Positions 31,731 to 39,353 of a DNA stretch of 64,000 bases are shown here, piece by piece. Position 1 is the first letter of the stretch. Every line of letters starts with the position of its first letter. A model generated the notes under the pieces. That model worked only from the letters and a program-made list of their open reading frames with translations. It ran no database searches and was not told the origin of the DNA. Origin of the DNA: Mesorhizobium sp. SOD10 (lineage in GTDB: Bacteria; Pseudomonadota; Alphaproteobacteria; Rhizobiales; Rhizobiaceae). The DNA lies in contig CCNA01000034.1 in the NCBI GenBank assembly GCA_000824805.1, forward strand, positions 62,001 to 126,000, given 5' to 3'. Both the position numbers and the translations under genes were made by a program.

Positions 31731-33060
31731 GGGTCATCCCCTCGATCAGGAGCGTCGGCGCCGCCGTGCCGAAATTGCGGTCGAGATCGTTCGCGGGCTC
31801 CATGCTGAGAAACATGGTCTTCAGGTTCGAGGCGATCGTCACCTCGGCGACCGGATAGGCCAAGACGCCGTTCTCGATCCAGTAACCGGAAGCGCCGCGG
31901 CTGTATTCGCCGGTCACCATGTCGACGCCCTGGCCGAACACCTCGGTGACATAGAAGCCGCTCTTCAACGACGCGATCAAATCCTCCGGCGAACGCCCGC
32001 CGGGCTCGATGGCAAGATTGGTCGAGGACGGCGAAACCGACGAGCCGTTGCGCGAACCGCGTCCATTGGTGAGAAGACCAAGCTCGCGCGCGGCCGAGGT
32101 CGACAGGAACCAGTGATTCAAGACGCCCTTCTCGACCATTAGCAGCTTCTCGCCCTCGACGCCTTCGCCGTCGAAGGGGCGCGACGCCTGGCCGCGCCGC
32201 CGCAAAGGCTCATCGGTGACGGTGATTGAGGCCGAAGCCACCTGCTTGCCCATCATGTCGCGCAGGAAGCTGGTCTTGCGGGCAACAGCCGCGCCGTTGA
32301 TGGCGCCGGCGAGATGGCCGGCTATGCCGCGCGCCACGCGCGGATCGAACACCACGTCGACTGGGCCGGTCGCCGCCTTACGGGCGCCCAAGCGGCGCAC
32401 CGCGCGCTCGCCGGCCTTGCGGCCGATTTCTTCAGGCGCGTCGAGATCGGCGAAATGCTGGCGCGAGGAGAATTCGTAGTCGCGCTCCATCGCGGTTCCC
32501 TCACCCGCAATGACGCTGGTGGAGCGCGAGAAGCGCGAGGCGACATACTGACCGACAAAGCCATGCGAGGTGGCGAGCACAAGACCGCCCAGGCCGGCGC
32601 TGGCGCTGCTCCCCGAGGAATTGGTGACGCCCTTGACAGCCAATGCGGCCGCTTCCGCGGTAAGGGCTGCCTCCTTCAGCTGGTCTGCCGACACTTCGGT
32701 CGGGTCGAACAGGTCGAGATCGCGCAAATTGCGGGCAAGCAGCGCGGGATCGGCCAGGCCCTGGAACGGATCCTCGGGCGAGACCTTCGCCATCGCCACC
32801 GCGCGCTCGGCAAGCGCCTTCGGATCGGAAGCGGCGGTTGCCGAGACGCTCGCCACACGCTGGCCGACGAAGACGCGCAGCGTCACATCCTCGCTCTCCG
32901 AGGATTCGGTGCCCTCGACCTTGCCCAGCCGAACCGAGACGCCGGCCGAGCGGCCGCGCACCGCCACCGCGTCGGCCGCGTCGGCGCCGGCGCGCTTGGC
33001 GGCCTCGACGAGCGCCGCGACGCGATCGGTCAATTTTGCTGCGTCGAGCTGGTCGGCCAT
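31717..33060 (-). CDS. pmbA: PmbA/TldE-type metalloprotease-like protein
   Basis: A 447-residue member of the TldD/PmbA family. The pair TldD-TldE processes modified peptides and antitoxins; TldE/PmbA is the non-catalytic partner without the HExxxH zinc site, and none is seen here. Typical segments are VRGRSAGVSVRLGKVEGTES, AERAVAMAKVSPEDPFQGLA and GYWIENGVLAYPVAEVTIAS. No tldD is in the window. It is the first gene of the lipid A/KDO operon and is preceded by an unusual 21-bp tandem repeat (33109-33211). Confidence 0.9.
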   Translation of the reverse strand: MADQLDAAKLTDRVAALVEAAKRAGADAADAVAVRGRSAGVSVRLGKVEGTESSESEDVTLRVFVGQRVASVSATAASDPKALAERAVAMAKVSPEDPFQGLADPALLARNLRDLDLFDPTEVSADQLKEAALTAEAAALAVKGVTNSSGSSASAGLGGLVLATSHGFVGQYVASRFSRSTSVIAGEGTAMERDYEFSSRQHFADLDAPEEIGRKAGERAVRRLGARKAATGPVDVVFDPRVARGIAGHLAGAINGAAVARKTSFLRDMMGKQVASASITVTDEPLRRRGQASRPFDGEGVEGEKLLMVEKGVLNHWFLSTSAARELGLLTNGRGSRNGSSVSPSSTNLAIEPGGRSPEDLIASLKSGFYVTEVFGQGVDMVTGEYSRGASGYWIENGVLAYPVAEVTIASNLKTMFLSMEPANDLDRNFGTAAPTLLIEGMTLAGA

Positions 33061-33108
33061 AGTTTATTCCTGTTTGTTCAAGCAAGCCGTCAGGGGACCC
33101 TGCCGGCT

Positions 33109-33211
33109 ATGGATGCTGCGCCCCAACATGGACGCTTTCGCACCATCCATGAATGCCATGGGCACCGTTATGGATGCATTCGCACCATTTATTGTTGCAC
33201 CAACGCTAGTG
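33109..33211. repeat. Degenerate 21-bp tandem repeat upstream of pmbA
   Basis: Units begin ATG(G/A)A(C/T)GC at 33128, 33149 and 33170 with exact 21-base spacing, plus a weaker unit at 33191 and a 19-base unit at 33109. Units 33128 and 33170 share ATGGAyGCwTTCGCACCAT with two differences. Read on the plus strand the unit encodes M-D-A-F-A-P-x, but no gene is otherwise apparent. It lies in the only gap upstream of pmbA and so may be part of that promoter region. Confidence 0.55.
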
Positions 33212-33286
33212 CAATGGCGGATGCGGCAATCTCAAGGCAATCGCCCCGGTCCGTGCGAGATGGCTTTGCCGCAGCGGACACAGGGA

Positions 33287-34330
33287 CTAATCGGCCACCG
33301 GCGCCCAGACCACGTCATCGATCCTGGTAGCTCCGGTCGCCAGCATCACAAGCCGGTCGAAGCCCAACGCCGAGCCGCTTGCTTGCGGCATGAAGGCCAA
33401 AGCCGCGATGAAATCCTCATCGAGCGGATAACGCTCGCCATAGACGCGCTCTTTCTCGTCCATCTCTGAGGTAAACCGGCGGCGCTGTTCGGCCGGGTCG
33501 GTGAGCTCGCCGAAGGCGTTGGCGAGCTCGACGCCGCAGCAATAGAGCTCGAAGCGCTCGGCAACGCGCGGGTCATCTGCGCTCGGCCGGGCGAGCGCCG
33601 CCTCGGAGATCGGATAGCCGTAAAGGATGGTGGCCCGGTTTTGCCCCAGCGCCGGCTCGATCTTTTCCACCATCACCCGGCTGAACAGGTCGGCCCAATT
33701 GTCGTCGGGCGCGGTGCGCAGGCCGGCTCCGACCAGCGCCTCATGAAGCGCGCCGCGGTCCGTGCTGCCGTCGGCTGACACGGTCGCGAGCAGGTCGATA
33801 TCGGCATGACGGGCGAAGGCTTCGGCCACGCTCAGCCGCTCCGGCTCCGCGAAGGGATCGGCCTCGCGGCCCCGAAAGCGGAAACGCTGGGCGCCGGCCT
33901 TTTCCGCGGCGAGCGCCAGGAATTCGGCGCAGTCATCCATCAGGCGCTCGTAAGTTTCGCCGACGCGATACCATTCGAGCATGGTGAACTCGGGGTGATG
34001 CAGCGGTCCGCGCTCGCGGTTGCGCCAGACCGGGCCGAAGCTGAAGATACGTTCCTCGCCCGCGGCAAGCAGCTTCTTGCAGGCGAATTCCGGCGAGGTG
34101 TGGAGATAGAGCGGCCGGCGTGAAGCGTCGGGCCCGATCGCCTCGGTGGCGAAGGCGGCGAGATGCGCCTCGTTGCCCGGCGAAACCTGCAGCGCCGAGG
34201 TCGTCACCTCGACGAAGTCGCGTTGCGCGAACCACCCGCGAAGGGCAGCGGCGATGGCGTTGCGCGCCATCAGCCGTGGCCGGCGATCGGCATGGATATC
34301 AGGCGTCCACCAAGGCGAAGCGGCGGTCAT
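33287..34330 (-). CDS. epmA: Elongation factor P--(R)-beta-lysine ligase
   Basis: A 347-residue stand-alone class II lysyl-tRNA-synthetase-like enzyme without an anticodon-binding domain. Class II motifs appear as FVEVTTSALQVSPGNEAHL (motif 1), FSFGPVWRNRERGPLHHPEFTMLEWY (motif 2, given only as key residues R-N-R-E and H-P-E-F) and the GSALGFDRLVML motif 3. EpmA attaches beta-lysine to Lys34 of EF-P. It diverges from efp by 129 bases. No epmB (lysine 2,3-aminomutase) is in the window. The ATG at 34330 is preferred to the longer frame. Confidence 0.93.
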   Translation of the reverse strand: MTAASPWWTPDIHADRRPRLMARNAIAAALRGWFAQRDFVEVTTSALQVSPGNEAHLAAFATEAIGPDASRRPLYLHTSPEFACKKLLAAGEERIFSFGPVWRNRERGPLHHPEFTMLEWYRVGETYERLMDDCAEFLALAAEKAGAQRFRFRGREADPFAEPERLSVAEAFARHADIDLLATVSADGSTDRGALHEALVGAGLRTAPDDNWADLFSRVMVEKIEPALGQNRATILYGYPISEAALARPSADDPRVAERFELYCCGVELANAFGELTDPAEQRRRFTSEMDEKERVYGERYPLDEDFIAALAFMPQASGSALGFDRLVMLATGATRIDDVVWAPVAD

Positions 34331-34459
34331 GGGCAGGAAAATCGCGCGGAAGGCTGGCGGTTCGGCGCAAGATGCGCTAGGGCGCACGCGAAGGTCGCCG
34401 TCGCCGCTTCGCGGAAATCGGCGCTTGCAGGCCGAAAAACTCGAACGGGATCGAATATC

Positions 34460-35029
34460 GTGGTCAAGGTCATCGCCAGTTCCTTACGCAAAGGCAACGT
34501 CGTCGATAAGGACGGCAAGCTCTATGTCATCCTCTTTGCCGAAAACATCCACCCTGGCAAGGGCACGCCTGTGACCCAGCTCGACATGCGCCGCATCGGC
34601 GACGGGGTGAAAGTGTCGGAACGCTACCGCACCACCGAAATGGTCGAGCGCGCCTATGTCGAGGAACGCGAGCACACCTTCCTCTATTCCGACGGCGAAG
34701 GTTTTCACTTCATGAACCCGGAAAGCTACGACCAGGTCGTGGCTTCCGAAAGCGTGGTCGGCGACATGGCGCCCTATCTGCAGGAAGGCATGGCCGTGCA
34801 GCTCGCGCAGTTCAATGGCGTGCCGATCTCGCTGACGCTGCCGCAGCGCGCCGTCTTCGAGGTGGTGGAGACCGAGCCGGTTACCAAGGGCCAGACGGCG
34901 TCTTCCTCCTATAAGCCTGCCGTGCTCTCCAATGGCGTGCGCACCGCCGTGCCGCCGCACATCTCTGCCGGCACGCGCATCGTGGTGATGACCGCCGACG
35001 GTTCCTACGTCGAGCGCGCCAAGGAGTGA
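34460..35029 (+). CDS. efp: Translation elongation factor P
   Basis: A 189-residue EF-P that relieves ribosome stalling at polyproline. The three-domain protein starts at a GTG (34460; VKVIASSLRKG) with GGGA upstream, giving the normal length and placing the modified loop lysine exactly at Lys34 (HPGKGTP). EF-P signatures KVSERYRTTEMVERAYV and KGQTASSSYKPAVLSNG are present. The modification enzyme EpmA is encoded divergently. Confidence 0.96.
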   Translation: MVKVIASSLRKGNVVDKDGKLYVILFAENIHPGKGTPVTQLDMRRIGDGVKVSERYRTTEMVERAYVEEREHTFLYSDGEGFHFMNPESYDQVVASESVVGDMAPYLQEGMAVQLAQFNGVPISLTLPQRAVFEVVETEPVTKGQTASSSYKPAVLSNGVRTAVPPHISAGTRIVVMTADGSYVERAKE

Positions 35030-35105
35030 GTTTAGGCCGGCCTAGTCATCCGGCCGGGCCTCCCTTGGCCGAGCATTGACGCACGCCTGAGGTCAGGGAG
35101 GCTGC

Positions 35106-35393
35106 TTAGCCTCCCATCTTCTTTGCCATAGCGCAAAATTCAGCGTGCGATTTGTTAAGAGTCGTATCGCCGCAGTCCTTCAATACCGCGGTGCGCTCGT
35201 CCGGTTTCAGCGCCATCCACGCCGTTTTAAAGTCGGCTTCACTCCGGAGGGTTTTCATCCCAGCGTCGGTAAAGAACGGCGACATCTTGGCCGGGTCGTC
35301 GAGCGCCGAGGTACCAGATGTCGAGCCCGCTATCGCGGCCCCAGTCAGCATCGTGAGGGCAATCGCGTTCAGTGCAAGTAGCTTGAGTTTCAT
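35106..35393 (-). CDS. Small exported protein under a sigma-EcfG-like promoter
   Basis: A 95-residue protein with signal peptide (MKLKLLALNAIALTMLTGAAIA) and a mature part of about 73 residues. Two cysteines (LKDCGDTTLN and HAEFCAM) could form a disulfide. The ATG at 35393 has a perfect AGGAGG site. A sequence GGAAC-N17-CGTT lies about 45 bases upstream (35436-35461), the general-stress promoter form of alphaproteobacteria. No domain is recognised; a stress-induced periplasmic role is inferred. Confidence 0.75.
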   Translation of the reverse strand: MKLKLLALNAIALTMLTGAAIAGSTSGTSALDDPAKMSPFFTDAGMKTLRSEADFKTAWMALKPDERTAVLKDCGDTTLNKSHAEFCAMAKKMGG

Positions 35394-35435
35394 TTTCGTA
35401 TCCTCCTTGCGGCCGTCTTTGGCCACGTACAAGAA

Positions 35436-35461
35436 AACGTTTTGTTGGCAACGAGAGTTCC
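35436..35461 (-). promoter_or_regulatory. Candidate sigma-EcfG (general stress) promoter of the small exported protein gene
   Basis: On the minus strand GGAAC (35457-35461), 17 bases, CGTT (35436-35439). This matches the alphaproteobacterial general stress consensus GGAAC-N16/17-CGTT. The predicted transcript start is about 35-40 bases before the ATG. Confidence 0.7.
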
Positions 35462-35607
35462 TGCGGGCCTTCGCGACGATGACGGCGCCCAGTCACTTGC
35501 AATCGGACTGTGAGCGAGATCTGACTGAACGATCGAGCGTGGCTGCCCATTCCTGAAGCCGGTCGCGCTTTATCGGGCAGTGGGGAGGCAAGATGCGGCT
35601 CGGCGGG

Positions 35608-37125
35608 TCAGGCCGAAAATTTTTGACCATCAATCGTCAGCTCGATGACGACGCCGGCGGGATCCCACATTCGGTCGACGCTGCCGAGCTGGCTTGCCAC
35701 GGCGCGGACTAAGCGGGTGCCGAAGCCCTCTTTTGTGGTTCCATCCGGCGGTGGTCCGCCAATCTCCCGCCATCGAATGAGGACCGCGCCGTCCCGATCG
35801 GAGCAAGCTATCTCTATCGACCCATCTGCCGCCGAGAGGCTGCCGTATTTGGCAGCGTTGGTGGCGAATTCGTGCAGCAGGAGAGAAAGCGGCGTGATCA
35901 TTGCTGAAGGCACCGGCACATCGATGCCACTGATCGCGAAGCGGGGATGCTCGTCGGTGCCATGGCGGTATGGCGCGAGGATTGCGGCGATCAATGCATG
36001 TAGGCTCGTCGCGACCAGAACAGAATGGCCAGTCGACGGGAGCATCGTCAGCGCATGCGCCCGCGCGAGGGCGCCGAGGCGGTCAGAAACGATGGAAGCG
36101 AGCACGGCCGGCGTTTCAGCGGCTGACGCGCTCAGTTTGACGATGGTGCTTGCGATCGCAAAGAGATTCTTCACGCGGTGGTCCATCTCGCGAAGCAGCA
36201 GCTCCCGCTGTTCTTGCGCGCGCAGCCGCTCGGATATTCCGCGGGCAATTCTGGACGAGCCGACAATCTTGCCCGATGGATCCGCGATAGGGGAAACCGT
36301 TAAAGAGATGGGTACCAAACTGCCGTCCTTGCGCAGGCGTGCGGTCTCGAAGTGCTCAACATGCTCACCATTGCGAATGCGGGACAGAATCTGCCGCTCC
36401 TCGTGTTGCCGGTCGAGCGGAATGAGCGAGATCAGCGGGCGCCCGATAATCTCCCGTCGGCTGTAGCCGTAAAGGCGTTCGGCTCCGCTGTTCCAGTCTG
36501 TGATGATGCCTTCCAGATCGGTCGCGCTGATGGCATCATCCGAGGATTCGACAAGCGCGCTCAGTCGCGCTGCTGTCGTTTCCGCCCGGTTCCGCTCGAT
36601 CGCAAACCCGAGCTGGCGGGCGATGGTCAACGCCAGTTCGCGTTCACGATCAGTGAAGTGATGGGGTACTGGATAGTAGACCATGAACTTGCCGACGAGC
36701 TCGCGGGAGCTGACAAGCGGGATAAAGGCCAGCGCTTCGATTCCTTCCGCAAGGACCGTGTCGATGAGTTGCTGAGATTCACCGCTGCAACGAATGTCCT
36801 CGACATAGATCGGCTCGGCATTGTGCTCACCGCGCGTCCAAGGCGAATGGCCGTTAACTGCCTCTCGGTATTCTTCAGAGATTGAGCGCCACGCGACGAA
36901 GCTCATGACGCCGTGGCTGTCAAATCTTAGGATCGAGGCGCGTGACGAACCAAGCGCGTCGCAAATGGCATCCAAAGCGGCGTCGTATATCTCGGTGACG
37001 GTGTTGGCTCGATACAGTCGGTCGGTGAAGCGGAAGAGGACGGTCTGCTCCCGGGCAATATCGCCATCGGCCAGCCCACGCCGGCCGGGCCCTGTAGCCG
37101 CAACATTCATACCCCCTTGCTGCAT
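35608..37125 (-). CDS. GAF-PAS-HWE-family sensor histidine kinase
   Basis: A 505-residue soluble kinase. A GAF domain (about 20-175) is followed by a PAS domain (about 180-300; SALVESSDDAISATDLEGII) and an HWE kinase core. Phospho-acceptor His316 lies in EMDHRVKNLFAIAS; the ATPase part has HEFATNAAKYGSLS, the W-x-E signature (IRWREIGG) and GFGTRLV. HWE kinases commonly feed the PhyR-NepR-EcfG general stress cascade; none of those three is in the window. The ATG at 37125 with GGGGA is used. Small genes with EcfG-like promoters lie on both sides. Confidence 0.88.
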   Translation of the reverse strand: MQQGGMNVAATGPGRRGLADGDIAREQTVLFRFTDRLYRANTVTEIYDAALDAICDALGSSRASILRFDSHGVMSFVAWRSISEEYREAVNGHSPWTRGEHNAEPIYVEDIRCSGESQQLIDTVLAEGIEALAFIPLVSSRELVGKFMVYYPVPHHFTDRERELALTIARQLGFAIERNRAETTAARLSALVESSDDAISATDLEGIITDWNSGAERLYGYSRREIIGRPLISLIPLDRQHEERQILSRIRNGEHVEHFETARLRKDGSLVPISLTVSPIADPSGKIVGSSRIARGISERLRAQEQRELLLREMDHRVKNLFAIASTIVKLSASAAETPAVLASIVSDRLGALARAHALTMLPSTGHSVLVATSLHALIAAILAPYRHGTDEHPRFAISGIDVPVPSAMITPLSLLLHEFATNAAKYGSLSAADGSIEIACSDRDGAVLIRWREIGGPPPDGTTKEGFGTRLVRAVASQLGSVDRMWDPAGVVIELTIDGQKFSA

Positions 37126-37441
37126 CGCCTGATCCCCGGGGCGCGGCTCAATAGAGTCCGACCGAGTCTGCTTAGCGCAACGCGCGTCGACGGCTTGTTG
37201 CCCTTCGACCGCCGAATACCGTCCATCCCACCACGCAAATGATATGCGCTTTGCGCAGTTTCGCAATAGGACTTGTGCCGTTCCGGCACAGCGACTGGCG
37301 CGGACGACGGGCCGTGGGACCCAATCCGAACGGCACCTGTGGGCCCAGGCAGGACGAGCGTCAGTTCGCTCATTCGTTCGCGGCTCGGCACAGGAACAAT
37401 TCTAATTGAGCCCGGTTTGACCGTTGAGCAGGTCGGAAGCT
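37126..37441. other. 316-base intergenic region between the HWE kinase and the next small gene
   Basis: It contains a perfect 17-bp hairpin TGTGCCG-ttc-CGGCACA (37274-37290) and the EcfG-like promoter at 37393. A 210-codon open frame crosses it on the minus strand, but it overlaps the kinase start and its composition is not protein-like, so I do not call it. Confidence 0.5.
37393..37417 (+). promoter_or_regulatory. Candidate sigma-EcfG promoter, plus strand
   Basis: GGAAC (37393-37397), 17 bases, GTT (37415-37417), i.e. GGAAC-N16-GGTT: one base off the CGTT consensus. It ends 24 bases before the GTG of the small gene at 37442. Confidence 0.5.
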
Positions 37442-37621
37442 GTGCCCCGAGATCGACGCAAGGATCTAGCCAAATTATTACGCCGCCAATTCGCGAATGA
37501 GGCGGTGCGGCGTCATCTGCGTGGACTGCCGATTTTTCGCGTTGAGCAGTGGCTGCCCGAGCGGCTTCGGAAGTTGCTGGATCGCCTCGCCAAGAATGAA
37601 GACAGAAGGCCACGGCAATAA
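37442..37621 (+). CDS. Small basic protein (59 aa), possible general-stress gene
   Basis: A 59-residue, Arg/Leu-rich protein (RRKDLAKLLRRQFANEAVRR; LPIFRVEQWLPERLRKLLDR). GTG start; a GGAAG lies close upstream. It is predicted to be two amphipathic helices joined by LPIFRVEQWLP. The EcfG-like promoter at 37393 ends 24 bases upstream. The size and the final helix recall NepR anti-sigma factors, but the NepR core sequence is not evident and no ecfG or phyR is adjacent. Its reality rests on the promoter position and codon use. Confidence 0.45.
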   Translation: MPRDRRKDLAKLLRRQFANEAVRRHLRGLPIFRVEQWLPERLRKLLDRLAKNEDRRPRQ

Positions 37622-37829
37622 CCCGGATCCGAGAGGCAATCAGCACTGCAGCGACGAAGCGGACCTTGGAGTCGCAGTCCTCAACGTGTCTGCCGGGACG
37701 ATGTCCGAACCAGGTTGGCGCCATCGCGCCGAAAGCCACTTCGACGTTGCCGCCAAGCTCAGCGGCGGTATCCGGAACGGTTGCAATTGGCGCTCAGTGG
37801 CCTTTCGGCTAGCGAGCATTCCGCCCCGC

Positions 37830-38510
37830 CTACTTAGCCGCAATACCAGCCAACACTTCCACCGGCAGGCCGGCGGCTTTCCATTCCGGCATCCCGTCCT
37901 CCAGTCGACGCGCGGAATGACCTAGCGAGCGCAGCGCCGCGACCGCCTCGAAGGACATCACGCACCATGGGCCGCGGCAGTAGGCGATGACTTCCTTGCC
38001 GGCGTCGGCGCTGCCGGACCACGCCTTGACTTCTCCCAACGGGACATTGATGGCGCCCGGCACATGGCCGAGCGCGAACTCATCGGCTGGTCGAACGTCG
38101 ATCACCGTCACAAGGCCATCGCGCATCAGCCTCTGAAGTTCCTCGCGCGTGACCGGCCGCATGTCGTCGCGCGCGTCGAAATAGCCGCGCACGATGCGAT
38201 CGACCTCGGCAAGCTGCCGCTCGGCAACGCCGCGCACCGAGGCGAAGGCGGAAAGCACGCTCTCATCGCTCAGCGAATAATGCACGAACTTGCCGTCGCG
38301 TTCGGCCGAGACGATGCCGGCGCGGCGCAGTGCCTGCAGGTGCTGTGAGACGTTGGCTATCGGCTGACCGAGCTTCGCGGCGAGCGCCTCGACGCTGCGC
38401 GCGCCTTGCGCCAGATGCTCGATCATTTCCAGCCGCAGCGGATGGCCGAGCGCCTTAGCGACGATCGCGAACTGTTCGTAGAGCGCCTGTTTCGGATTGC
38501 GGATTGACAT
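37830..38510 (-). CDS. ArsR-type repressor fused to a rhodanese domain
   Basis: A 226-residue fusion. An N-terminal ArsR winged helix (LGHPLRLEMIEHL, SVEALAAKLGQPIANVSQHLQAL) is followed by a C-terminal rhodanese domain (about 115-220) with active-site loop YCRGPWC. The ArsR half has no cysteine at all, so it cannot use the dithiol switch of the sulfide sensors BigR/SqrR; the rhodanese cysteines are the only candidates for persulfide sensing. It diverges from a persulfide-dioxygenase-like gene across a perfect 14+14 bp inverted repeat. Role: sulfur-stress responsive repressor (inference). Confidence 0.87.
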   Translation of the reverse strand: MSIRNPKQALYEQFAIVAKALGHPLRLEMIEHLAQGARSVEALAAKLGQPIANVSQHLQALRRAGIVSAERDGKFVHYSLSDESVLSAFASVRGVAERQLAEVDRIVRGYFDARDDMRPVTREELQRLMRDGLVTVIDVRPADEFALGHVPGAINVPLGEVKAWSGSADAGKEVIAYCRGPWCVMSFEAVAALRSLGHSARRLEDGMPEWKAAGLPVEVLAGIAAK

Positions 38511-38527
38511 CGGCCTTTCCGTCAAGC

Positions 38528-38559
38528 ACCGTCATTCAACAGAATTGTTGAATGACGGT
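38528..38559. promoter_or_regulatory. Perfect 14+14 bp inverted repeat, ArsR-rhodanese operator
   Basis: ACCGTCATTCAACA-GAAT-TGTTGAATGACGGT. Every base of both arms pairs. It sits 17 bases upstream of the arsR-rhodanese ATG and 62 bases upstream of the metallo-hydrolase ATG, so one bound dimer could control both directions. Confidence 0.8.
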
Positions 38560-38621
38560 TTCGGCCATTGCTGTCAAGCCGGGCGGCCCGCACAGGCAGG
38601 CGTGCGGCGGAGAGGAAAGCG

Positions 38622-39353
38622 ATGATTCTCAGGCAGTTCCTGCACACCGATCCGGTCGCCGCTTCTTATCTGTTCGGCTGCGGCGGCAAGGCGTCAGCGG
38701 CCGTTGTCGATCCAGTCGGCGACATTGCGCCCTATGTCGAGTCGGCGCGCGCCACAGGGATGCGCATCCTCTATATCGTCGACACGCATATCCATGCCGA
38801 CCATATATCGGCCGGTCGGGCGCTGGCTGAGGCGACCGGCGCCGAATACGTGCTGTTCGAGGGCGCCGAGACGGGCTTTCCGTTCCGGCGCGTCAAGGAT
38901 GGCGAGGTGCTCGAGCTCGGCAATGTCACAGCGACGGTGATGCATACGCCAGGCCATACGCCGGAGCATCTGAGCCTGCTCGTCACCGACCGGACGCGGT
39001 CGAACGAACCCTGGTTCGTGCTCACCGGGCACACGCTGATGGTCGGCGATCTCGGCCGCACCGAACTCGCCTCCAGTGCCGAGGACGGGGCTCGCGCGCT
39101 CTATGCCAGCGCGCGCCGGCTGAAGGAACTGCCCGACCATGTCGAGGTGCTGCCCGGCGCCTATTCCGGATCGGTCTGCGGCCGCTCGCTGAGCGGCAAG
39201 CCGACATCGACCATCGGCTTCGAGCGGCGCTTCAATAAGGCCTTCCGCATCGAGGATGAAGGTGAGTTCGTCGCCGCCATGACCGCCGACATCCCTCCCC
39301 CGCCCCCGGACGCCGCCCGGAACCGGGCCGCGAACGCCGGAGCGAAATCTTGA
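38622..39353 (+). CDS. Metallo-beta-lactamase-fold hydrolase, persulfide dioxygenase (ETHE1)-like
   Basis: A 243-residue protein with the MBL motif THIHADH, a second His in HTPGHTPEH and the Asp in VGDLGRTE. These give the 2-His/1-Asp iron site of ETHE1-type persulfide dioxygenases, which oxidise glutathione persulfide to sulfite. The later His usual in this family (P-A-H-G-A-G-S) is replaced: the segment reads LPGAYSGSVCGR. The ATG at 38622 has AGAGGA. It is followed by an MFS gene with a TTGA overlap and regulated by the divergent ArsR-rhodanese, together forming a sulfur-handling unit. Confidence 0.85.
   Translation: MILRQFLHTDPVAASYLFGCGGKASAAVVDPVGDIAPYVESARATGMRILYIVDTHIHADHISAGRALAEATGAEYVLFEGAETGFPFRRVKDGEVLELGNVTATVMHTPGHTPEHLSLLVTDRTRSNEPWFVLTGHTLMVGDLGRTELASSAEDGARALYASARRLKELPDHVEVLPGAYSGSVCGRSLSGKPTSTIGFERRFNKAFRIEDEGEFVAAMTADIPPPPPDAARNRAANAGAKS

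Noticed and set aside
37280..37284. EcfG -35 element for the HWE kinase itself
   Set aside because: GGAAC occurs on the minus strand, but no CGTT follows at the right spacing; the bases belong to a simple hairpin (37274-37290).
37107..37739. 210-codon minus-strand frame upstream of the HWE kinase
   Set aside because: It overlaps the kinase start, has no ribosome site or recognisable domain, and its composition looks random.
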